Positions 56,283 to 64,000 of a DNA stretch of 64,000 nucleotides are shown here, piece after piece; position 1 is the stretch's first letter, and every line of letters begins with the position of its first letter. The position numbers and the translations under genes are program-made. A model generated the notes under the pieces. The model made no database searches and was not told where the DNA came from. It saw only the letters and a list, made by a program, of their open reading frames with translations. Source of the stretch: Trifolium pratense (lineage: Eukaryota > Streptophyta > Magnoliopsida > Fabales > Fabaceae); NCBI RefSeq assembly GCF_020283565.1, contig NC_060059.1, positions 53,572,236-53,636,235 on the forward strand, written 5' to 3'.

Positions 56283-58535
56283 ATGCGTGTAACTACTTCT
56301 CTTCACTTAAAGTTACACGCTAATCAAGGAAGTTTTCATTCAACTTCCCACAACCTCCATCAACCACAATCATTACTTTTCATCTATTCTCTCTCTCACG
56401 CTCAAAACCGATCTAACTTCTCCATCAACACTTCTCCAATTTCTGCTCTTTTCAGATACTCTTACTCAACAATCATGTCTGATTCTGTCAAATCTTCACC
56501 AAGCAAGACAAATGCTGCTCCGTCGACACAAAAAGAAGTAATCAACGCTATTCCTCTTAACTCCATTCCTTTCACAAGTCCAAAGATGCGAAGAAAGTCA
56601 GTTGCGAAGAAGGAACGGTCATCACGAGCGAATCCTTCATCTCCCTCCTCTTCAATTAAGAAAACGAAGAAGAAGAGCAAGAAATCGCGAACTGAATCGA
56701 GAAGGGCCTATACAATGTCTGAACTGTATAATGATCCACTGCCATCGAGTGATGCTCCTACACCTGTCATTAATCCTGCAGAAGAGAATGTTGACACATC
56801 TGGTAAGACTTCTGTTAATTTAGGTCTTAATGTTGAAAATCCTGCTGAAACCCTAGGTTTAAAGGACCCTGCTATGACTGAAAAATTGGGGAAAACTGTT
56901 CGTAACCCCCCTACTGTTGTTGATGCTAATATTGGTGCTTCCACTGAGACCAATGAGGCTGTTGCTGATGAGTCTCTCAAGAAAACTGCTCCTGAGACTC
57001 ATGTTGCGCCGAATGTTGCAACACATGGCGCTGCGCCAAATGTGGTGCCAGATGTTCCCACATCTTTGGCACAAGAAAATCTGGTGGACTATTCTGAGTC
57101 TGATGAGAGTCCCCCACCTAAGGCTACGGATAAAGAAGCTGTTCCTGATAAAGTTGTGAATGAAACTCCTGAGGTGATAATTGTTAATGAAAATGAAACT
57201 ACTGTTAGTGATAAGGCTATTCCTGCACATTCTGAAGCTAGTGTGGCTAGGAGGACTAGAAGTAGGGCTGGTAAAGCTGTAGAGGCTACTAACACACCTG
57301 TCCAAACACCCAAACCATCTAGGGCTGAAAAAGTTACTGGTAAAAAGCCCCTATATGGACCTCCAAAACCTGTAAGTAAGGTGGTTCCTAGAACTGAGAC
57401 TAGGAAAAGGAAGGCTCCACCAACTAGTGATTCTGATTTTGAACCTGAGACAGATGTTGCTGCATCTGGCAGCACATCTAGAAAGAGTATAGGAAGGAAG
57501 AAGGTTCCTCAAACTGTTCCCTATGCTCCCTTAGATAATGTCTCATTCCATCTGGAGAATGGATCTGCAAGATGGAAATTTGTGTATCACAGGAGGCTGG
57601 CTCTGGAAATGAATTTGAAGAATGATATTCTTGAATGTCCAAGTGTTGTTGAAGCTCTTGAGTATGCAGGTTTGATGAAAACAGTGGTTGGTTTGGACAA
57701 GTGCTATGACAGGCTTGTCAAGGAATTTTTGATTAATGTGGCTGCAGACTGTAATGATCCTGCAAGTCCTGAGTACAGGCAAGTGTTTGTTCGTGGAAAG
57801 TGTGTTCAATTCTCCCCTATTGTGATAAACCAATATCTCCAAAGAAGTTCTGATGAAGTGGCTCCTCTGAAAGCCACAGATAATGAAATCTGCAAGGTCC
57901 TCACTGGTGGAAAAATTAAAGTGTGGCCAAGCAAGGCAAAGTTGTCTGCAACTTCCCTCTCACCATTCTATGCTGTTTTAAATAGGATTGCTGCCCATAA
58001 TTGGGTACCAACCACTCACTCAGGTGATATTGCAAGAGGATTGGGAAAATTTATCTATGCTGTGGGTACCAAGGCTAATTTTGACTATGGAGCTTATTTC
58101 TTTCATGAAACTTTGAGCCATGCTTTAACATATGCTGTTGAGAAACCAGTTGCTCTTCCCACTCTGCTATGCAATATTATACTTGAACAACACCCAGATA
58201 TACTAAGAAGTTCTGATGTTCCTTGTAAAAGGAAAGGGGTGTTGGTTATTGAGCAGAGACTGCTGGATGGGACAAATGTTGCAGCAGGTGTTGGCACATC
58301 TGTCCAGGCTGGAGTACTCTCTAGGAAGCAGATGATTGCAGACTTGACTGAGACCAGCAGAGCTCTTGAGGCCAGGAAGCTGAAAATAGACCGTGTGGTT
58401 GAGGCACTCAAGGCTGAGGAAGCTGCTGAAATGGCTGAGGGTGAGCCAGATGGACAAGAAGGAAAAGAGGCTAGTGAGTCTGAGGATGGCTCTGAGGATG
58501 TGATGGAGGACTCTGATGAAAGTTCTTCAATCTGA
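56283..58535 (+). CDS. SIRE-like env-like protein
   Basis: It is in the same frame as pol, 15 bases after the pol UAG, with no stop between. The first ATG is 56283; a further one (MSDSVKSSPSK) is 64 codons in. A Ser/Thr/Lys-rich, Pro-rich N-terminal half (750 residues in all) leads to a globular region at about 438-640 that resembles the 'putative plant transposon protein' domain of SIRE-type env-like ORFs. A coiled coil at about 680-720 and an acidic Glu/Ser tail follow. No convincing transmembrane segment is seen, so 'env' is positional. In soybean SIRE1 the equivalent is made by stop-codon readthrough. The frame is fully open. Confidence 0.85.
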   Translation: MRVTTSLHLKLHANQGSFHSTSHNLHQPQSLLFIYSLSHAQNRSNFSINTSPISALFRYSYSTIMSDSVKSSPSKTNAAPSTQKEVINAIPLNSIPFTSPKMRRKSVAKKERSSRANPSSPSSSIKKTKKKSKKSRTESRRAYTMSELYNDPLPSSDAPTPVINPAEENVDTSGKTSVNLGLNVENPAETLGLKDPAMTEKLGKTVRNPPTVVDANIGASTETNEAVADESLKKTAPETHVAPNVATHGAAPNVVPDVPTSLAQENLVDYSESDESPPPKATDKEAVPDKVVNETPEVIIVNENETTVSDKAIPAHSEASVARRTRSRAGKAVEATNTPVQTPKPSRAEKVTGKKPLYGPPKPVSKVVPRTETRKRKAPPTSDSDFEPETDVAASGSTSRKSIGRKKVPQTVPYAPLDNVSFHLENGSARWKFVYHRRLALEMNLKNDILECPSVVEALEYAGLMKTVVGLDKCYDRLVKEFLINVAADCNDPASPEYRQVFVRGKCVQFSPIVINQYLQRSSDEVAPLKATDNEICKVLTGGKIKVWPSKAKLSATSLSPFYAVLNRIAAHNWVPTTHSGDIARGLGKFIYAVGTKANFDYGAYFFHETLSHALTYAVEKPVALPTLLCNIILEQHPDILRSSDVPCKRKGVLVIEQRLLDGTNVAAGVGTSVQAGVLSRKQMIADLTETSRALEARKLKIDRVVEALKAEEAAEMAEGEPDGQEGKEASESEDGSEDVMEDSDESSSI

Positions 58536-59237
58536 TTTCTGATGTTTCCTTATATTTGTTTTTTGATGTACTATTGTTGATTTTCTTGGTGTTTCTTTTG
58601 TTGTTCCTTATGGGCAAGGCCCTGAATTTCTAGCACCTGTGCGTGCTCTATGGTCTGTAATAACTGCACACTGATATTCTCTATGCTCTGGTACACTATG
58701 ATTTCCTATTCATGATGTTTGTCTAAATTGTGGCTAAAAAGGGGGAGTAGTGTGTGACAAGTGTGGTGACAGATGTTCTCACATCTGGTGACTGTGTTTT
58801 TGCATGAATTGTTCGTATGCTCGTATTGAGGGGGAGTGTGAGTAATATGCATGTACTGAGGGTTTCTCTATCTGGTGTGTGTATGCATGAATTCAGGGGG
58901 AGTGTGAGTGATATTATCTCTTGATCGCCTGAATGTTTGATGACAAATGTTGTGCCAAGTGTTATGGCACCTGACTATTGAGTCCACTATCTACCATGAC
59001 TGAGAATTTATTTTTCTCAGATGCCTATGGGAATTTATTTTTCCCTTGTGTTGTTCCATGAGGCTAGTTGTGTTTTATTCCGCTGTTGCATTGCCTCTGA
59101 TACTACTTATTTCTCTTGGAAGTAGTCTTACTATGTGTTACTTTCTTTCCTAGTTGTGTGATCATGTTGACTCGAAGGAAAGGTAATACTGTATCTCTCT
59201 ATATACTGGTCTAATATTGTTTTAGCCAAAATTTGCC
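58536..59237 (+). other. SIRE-like 3' untranslated region with extra PPT-like tracts
   Basis: No coding. Purine tracts with a GGGGGAG core recur at about 58736-58746, 58828-58838 and 58894-58908 ahead of the LTR-proximal one. ACAAGTGTTG-type words also recur (about 58755 and 58938). Confidence 0.6.
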
Positions 59238-59249
59238 AAAGGGGGAGAT
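59238..59249 (+). promoter_or_regulatory. SIRE-like polypurine tract
   Basis: AAAGGGGGAGAT immediately before the 3' LTR. Confidence 0.85.
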
Positions 59250-60292
59250 TGTTGGGTTTTTGTATGAATTGGCTACATTTTGCAAAAACATATTTTAGCC
59301 AAGTGTTGAGACAAGTGTGCTGACCCCAAGTGTTGTGACAAATGTTGTTACACTTTGGAACAACACCTGACTCTGTATCGTGCGCGCCAGCTAGCGGGTT
59401 TAAATTTCTACTCAATCTTTTGAAGATCTGTTTGAAGAATTATTTCAAGGTTTCTTACAGAGGAAGGCGCACGTGTTTAATGTGTTTCATGAGGCAGCTA
59501 AACCCTAGTTTTATTTTCCAAAGGAATTATATTTTTGGAAAATATATTTTTACGGTTTCAAAAATATAACTATTGATTTCAAAAATATATCACTGCTGCC
59601 GCAATTCTAGAAGCCCTAATTTTGTCTTGAAGCCCAAGTCATTCTACTACTATAAATACGAAGGCAAGCATATGGTTTCAAGCATCTAAAATCGTGTATT
59701 ACAAAGCGTGTGTTTTTAGGGATTTTAGAGTGTTAATTGTGAGCCTATCTTGTGTCTCATTGATGCAAGCTTAGGACCTGAGTGTTATTGAGTTGTAAGT
59801 GTGAACTTCTCCTAAGCTTTGAAGTACGGAGATTGTTCTATTGTGTTGTGTGGTTTACTCGCAAGCTTTTAAGCAAGAGTGAATCCTAGTTTCTTAGGAG
59901 TGTGTCTCCACCTGTTGTGATTGTGGAATTGAATAGCAGCGCTGTCTGTGTTGCTAAGGTAGGAATTGGGACGGGGTCTCATATCTAGGAGTTCCTAGGT
60001 AGAAGGGTCATTGGGTAGTGATTAAGTGAGAAGTTGTAAACGGGTGAGTTTAGCTTCGAAGTAATACTGCTGATAGTGGACTTCATTCCTGGATTGGTAT
60101 CCCCCAGAGTAGGCTTTAGGCTGAACTGGGTTAACAACTCTCGTGTGTTATTTACTTTACTGTTTGTATTGTTTTATGTTATTTACTCTGTTTATAGACA
60201 AGTGTTGGCGCACCAGTAACAACATCTGTCTACAACAGACAAGTGTTGCTACACCTTGAGCAACACCTGTCCACTGTGTGCCAGGAATTTCA
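59250..60292 (+). repeat. SIRE-like 3' LTR
   Basis: 1,043 bases, matching the 5' LTR except at positions such as 'tttgaaGaatt' and 'ctctGtttatag'. Followed by TSD TATCC. Confidence 0.92.
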
Positions 60293-61369
60293 TATCCCAT
60301 TCCTAATAAAAAGGATTTAATAGGACGATTATCTAATTCAATTATATTTTCTAAATTTGATTTAAAGTCAGGATATTATCAAATTCAATTAGAAGAAAAA
60401 GATAAATATAAAACTGCTTTTGTAGTTCCCTTCGGTCATTATGAATGGAATGTAATGCCCCTAGGACTAAAAAATGCTCCTAGTGAATTCCAGCACATTA
60501 TGAATGATATATTAAATGATTATCAAGAGTTTTTTATTGTCTATTTAGATGACATATTAGTATTTTCCAAATCTCTAAATGAACATTTTGACCACTTAGA
60601 GAAATTCTTTGAAATCATTAAAAACAATGGATTAGTTTTATCAGCCAGAAAAATGAAATTATTCCAAGTTAATGTGAGATTTTTAGGATTTAACATATAT
60701 CAAGGAACTATTACTCCCATTAGTAGAGCTATAGAATTTGGAGATAAATTCTCAGATGAATTAAAAGGTAAAACTCAATTACAAAGATTTTTAGGATGTG
60801 TAAATTATGTGGCTGACTTTATTCCCAACATTAGGATCATTTGTTTACCTTTGTTCAAAATACTTAAGAAGAATCCTCCCCCATGGGATGATACCATGAG
60901 TCAAAGTATTAGACAAATTAAGCAACTAATTAAAAGACTACCCTGCTTAGGAATCCCAGATCCCCAAGCTTTTCTTATTGTAGAAACTGATTCCTCTGAT
61001 TTAGGATTTGGAGGAATATTAAAACAAAGATTACCTGAGTCGTCCCTAGAGCAAGTGGTTAGATATTATTCTGGAACCTGGAATCCGGCACAACTAAAAT
61101 ACAGTACTATTAAAAAAGAAGTTTTGGCCATTGTTTTATGTATTACTAAATTTCAAGATGATCTATTTTCAAAGAAATTTTTATTAAGATCTGATTGTAA
61201 GGCTGCAAAAGAAGTTTTACAAAAAGATGTTAAGAATTTAGTTTCCAAACATATTTTTGCCAGATGGCAAGCCTTATTATCGTGTTTTGATTTTGATATA
61301 GAACATATTAAAGGAGAAAAGAATTCATTACCAGATTTTCTTACCAGAGAATTTTTACAGGGAAAATGA
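60293..61369 (+). pseudogene. Pararetrovirus RT C-terminal part and RNase H (segment D)
   Basis: The frame is open from the TSD to the TGA at 61367-61369. The catalytic YLDD and the RNase H blocks ETDSSDLGFGG and SDCKAA are intact. It is separated from its N-terminal part by the SIRE-like element. An in-frame ATG at 60278 lies in the LTR and is not a viral start. Confidence 0.82.
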
Positions 61370-62527
61370 GTAAAAAGGATAGTTATGACCCTCCTCTTGA
61401 GGAGTCCAAAAAGGTTATTACAGCAAAGCAAGTATTACAGAATTCATCTGCTTCTGCTTCATTATCAACTCAAAATAAATTCACCCCATTAACCCCTTTG
61501 GCCTTACCCGCCTTCTATCCCTCTTCATCGCCTAGAGGTATTAGGCCATCATTAAATACAAAATTAGTTTCGCCATTAACTTTTGCTTTAAACACTCCGT
61601 CCTCATTAAATACCCCTTCAAGAATCCCAGATAAATTACCTTTCTACACCCCCCAGATTCATTATCTTGTCCTTTCATGGAAAAAGATTACAAGAAGATT
61701 CTTTTTCTATTAGAACCAGAATTTAATTCCGATGGATCGTTACTACAAATTACTTCTAAATTTTTCCCTCAAGGTTTTCATTATTTACCCTCTCACCCAG
61801 AAAAGTCCAGATTATTTTATGAGTTTATTTTAGTGGATACTGAGTCCATTGATATAACTCATACTTTTGATAAGAATGATAAAAATAAAATTATTTTCTC
61901 AAAATTTAAAATTTTAAAAATATTATCACCTTCTGATTGGAAGACTCATCCTTCTCATACCAGAAGTTTCGCTAGGCGCTTTACTCCCCAGCATTACTCA
62001 TATTATGACTACATGGAAGCCTGGTCCAATATGTTATATTATCAACCATTTGATCATTCTTGGTTCATCTAGTTTAAGAAAGACTTCCCCCTTAAGTTCC
62101 CATTATGGTTTATTAAATGGTTCCATGAATGGGGCCCAGAAATCAATATTTATCTAGATTATGCAGCTACAGCTTTTGAATTGTTTAGCTCAAGAATTAA
62201 TGTGTCAGATTATTTAAAGGTATCAGCTTTTGATGCTACTTTTGGAATTTCATGGATTACTTCATGGACTTTCAAAAAAAGAATTATCAGTTCCAAATGC
62301 CAACATCTTCTGGATCGTTCGGAGCATAAGGATTAAATGGTGGAACAAATTTAACCCAGACTTAATTAAATCACAAGTATTACAAGATTGGTTCAATAAA
62401 AACCCCAAGTGTTTCGTTACCAAAGAAGCCACAGAAAAGGAAGGAGAATTCTTAGCCGAAAAAATCAAAATTTTTGGCCGATTTATCTTCTTCGACCAGC
62501 AAAAAAGAATTACTAAAGAAATTATAA
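61366..62527 (+). pseudogene. Pararetrovirus ORF2 (segment D), several lesions
   Basis: The ATG overlaps the pol TGA (ATGA), a usual caulimovirid coupling. Lesions relative to A and B: a C lost in the C-run near 61,653; the TAG at 62070-62072, shared by all copies; and one A gained in each of two A-runs near 62,275 and 62,462. It ends at TAA 62525-62527. This is the only segment that covers ORF2 from start to end. Product unknown, as in the segment A entry. Confidence 0.7.
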
Positions 62528-62815
62528 GCAGTAATTTCGGAGTCAGACATCAATAATGATGAAGACTCGGGAGATTCGTCTAAAAGCTTAACCCGGGATA
62601 ATGGAGACGATTGTTATGGGATTATAGATCTCCGAGATTAAAAGTATTATTGGATCAAACGACATTATTGTCATTATGGCCGACATAATTATGGGGAATC
62701 TTTGCTTTTCAAAAAGTTAGATTCGTGGCAGACATCATTATTATTACTTTTGACTATTTTGTAAAAGTTATTTGTTTGTATTAGAAATAATTGTCATGTA
62801 ATTATTGTGTTTTAA

Positions 62816-62859
62816 CTGACAGTTGTCAGTATAGGTTCTTCCTTCCCCTCTATAAAAGG
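62816..62859 (+). promoter_or_regulatory. Pararetroviral promoter core, segment D
   Basis: CTGACA-N2-TGTCAG at 62816-62829, then CTATAAAAGG at 62850-62859. AATAAA at 62952-62957 gives the short terminal redundancy of caulimovirid genomic RNA. It would transcribe rightwards into the SIRE-type LTR at 63023. Confidence 0.7.
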
Positions 62860-62951
62860 AAGTTTAGTTTTCATTATGGATCATCAAAAAATTCTCTGAG
62901 TACAACAATCTGAAGAATTCTCGAGATCTTTTGTAAGTATTTTCCAATATA

Positions 62952-62957
62952 AATAAA
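62952..62957 (+). terminator. Pararetroviral polyadenylation signal
   Basis: AATAAA about 100 bases downstream of the viral TATA box, the position used by caulimovirids to end RNA after a full circuit. Confidence 0.55.
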
Positions 62958-63022
62958 ATGTTTTCGCAATATAATCTCTTCTTTCATATATTAACTTTTC
63001 AAGCTATATTTTTATTAAATAC

Positions 63023-64000
63023 TGTTGGGTTTTTGTATATTGGCTACATTTTGCAAAAACATATTTTAGCCAAGTGTTGAGACAAATGTGCTGACCCCAA
63101 GTGTTGTGACAAATGTTGGGACACTTTGGAACAACACCTGACTCTGTATCGTGCGCGCCAGCTAGCGGGTTTAAATTTCTACTCAATCTTTTGAAGATCT
63201 GTTTGAAGAATTGTTTCAAGGTTTCTTACAGAAGAAGGCGCACGTGTTTAATGTGTTTCATGAGGCAGCCAAACCCTAGTTTTATTTTCCAAAGGAATTA
63301 TATTTTTGGAAAATATATTTTTGCGGTTTCAAAAATATAACTATTGTTTTCAAAAATATATCACAGCTGCCGCAATTCTAGAAGCCCTAATTTTGTCTTG
63401 AAGCCCAAGTCATTCTACTACTATAAATACGAAGGCAAGCATATGGTTTCAAGCATCTAAAATCGTGTTCTTACAAAGCGTGTGTTTTAGGGATTTTAGA
63501 GTGTTAATTGTGAGCCTATCTTGTGTCTCATTGATGCAAGCTTAGGACCTGAGTGTTATTGAGTTGTAAGTGTGAACTTCTCCTAAGCTTTGATGTACGG
63601 AGATTGTTCTATTGTGTTGTGTGGTTTACTCACAAGCTTTTAAGCAAGAGTGAATCCTAGTTTCTTAGGAGTGTGTCTCCACCTATTGTGATCGTGGAAT
63701 TGAATAGCAGCGCTGTCTGTGTTGCTAAGGTGGGAATTGGGACGGGGTCTCATATCTAGGAGTTCCTAGGTAGAAGGGTCATTGGGTAGTGATTAAGTGA
63801 GAAGTTGTAAACGGGTGAGTTTAGCTTCGAAGTAATTACTGCTGATAGTGGACTTCATTCCTGGATTGGTATCCCCTAGAGTAGGCTTTAGGCTGAACTG
63901 GGTTAACAACTCTCGTGTGTTATTTTACTTTACTGTTTGTATTGTTTTATGTTATTTGCTCTGTTTATAGACAAGTGTTGGCACACCAGTAACAACATCT
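63023..64000 (+). repeat. Third SIRE-type LTR, truncated by the window end
   Basis: It starts TGTTGGG and follows the two complete LTRs closely, with several substitutions and a short deletion near the start ('ttgtatattggc' for 'ttgtatgaattggc'). About 978 of about 1,043 bases are visible. Whether it is a solo LTR or the 5' end of a full element cannot be seen. Confidence 0.88.

Larger units (their letters stand above)
41206..60292 (+). mobile_element. SIRE/Maximus-like Ty1/copia retrotransposon with env-like ORF (interrupted)
   Basis: LTRs of 1,043 bp, TSD TATCC (41201-41205 and 60293-60297), PBS, gag-pol, env-like ORF, PPT. Without the nested 9.0-kb element and its duplication it is about 10.1 kb, normal for SIRE1-type elements. 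The LTRs differ at only a couple of positions by eye, so it is young. It inserted in the RT region of pararetrovirus copy C-D. Confidence 0.92.
60293..63022 (+). mobile_element. Endogenous pararetrovirus segment D (RT to leader)
   Basis: Continuation of segment C: rest of RT, RNase H, ORF2, promoter and leader, cut at 63022 by a further SIRE-type LTR. Segment A is its inverted counterpart. Confidence 0.88.

Noticed and set aside
60278..60292. ATG within the SIRE LTR as the start of viral RT
   Set aside because: It is LTR sequence fused by chance to the viral frame; the true upstream RT part is at 41205 and before.

Overview
This is nuclear DNA from a flowering plant, most likely a legume. 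It is AT-rich and has GT-AG introns, a plant PP2C phosphatase exon, tRNA-derived SINEs of a common legume type, and several layers of plant retrotransposons. The only conventional host gene recognised is the first exon of a clade-D-like PP2C (about 1.58-1.89 kb, minus strand), whose other exons lie off the left edge. Almost everything else is mobile or viral.

1-17 kb holds old, AT-rich repeats. A three-level nest (5.9-8.7 kb) has a 14-bp-flanked insertion holding a PIF/Harbinger-type element (TAA duplication), which holds a hAT-type MITE (8-bp duplication) with a GC-rich island. Further right are a TIR element split by a solo LTR of a SIRE-like Copia family (10.9-12.0 kb), two palindromes with back-to-back TATA boxes beside a small two-membrane-segment protein family (12.8-14.0 kb), and a Harbinger element (14.4-16.8 kb). 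That Harbinger element carries a transposase remnant and, unexpectedly, a divergent homologue of the second ORF of the pararetrovirus found further right.

17-63 kb is an endogenous pararetrovirus (Caulimoviridae; movement, coat, protease-RT-RNase H, then a separate ORF2 of unknown function) present as two oppositely oriented copies. The minus-strand arm is segments A (17.08-18.46 kb) and B (31.64-36.55 kb). The plus-strand arm is segments C (36.55-41.2 kb) and D (60.3-63.0 kb). The left viral terminus stops exactly at the tRNA primer-binding site and abuts a roughly 90-bp (TA)n tract. The arms meet head to head at about 36.55 kb over 4 bp of microhomology.

The minus arm is split by a 13.2-kb Ty3/gypsy Tat-lineage element (18.46-31.64 kb) with broken gag-pol. 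It also has a five-exon antisense gene encoding a plant-mobile-domain and coiled-coil protein, in frame through every intron except for one TAG. The plus arm is split by a SIRE-like Ty1/copia element (41.2-60.3 kb) with an otherwise open gag-pol, a leaky-type UAG, and an env-like ORF in the same frame. That element is itself split in RNase H by a very young 9.0-kb minus-strand LTR element without detectable coding capacity (2,950-bp LTRs, one difference noticed). A third SIRE-type LTR begins at 63.02 kb and runs off the window.

Inferred order of events: virus integration and duplication/inversion; then Tat and SIRE insertions; then the LTR element inside SIRE. The viral copies share stop codons, so they probably descend from one already defective copy.
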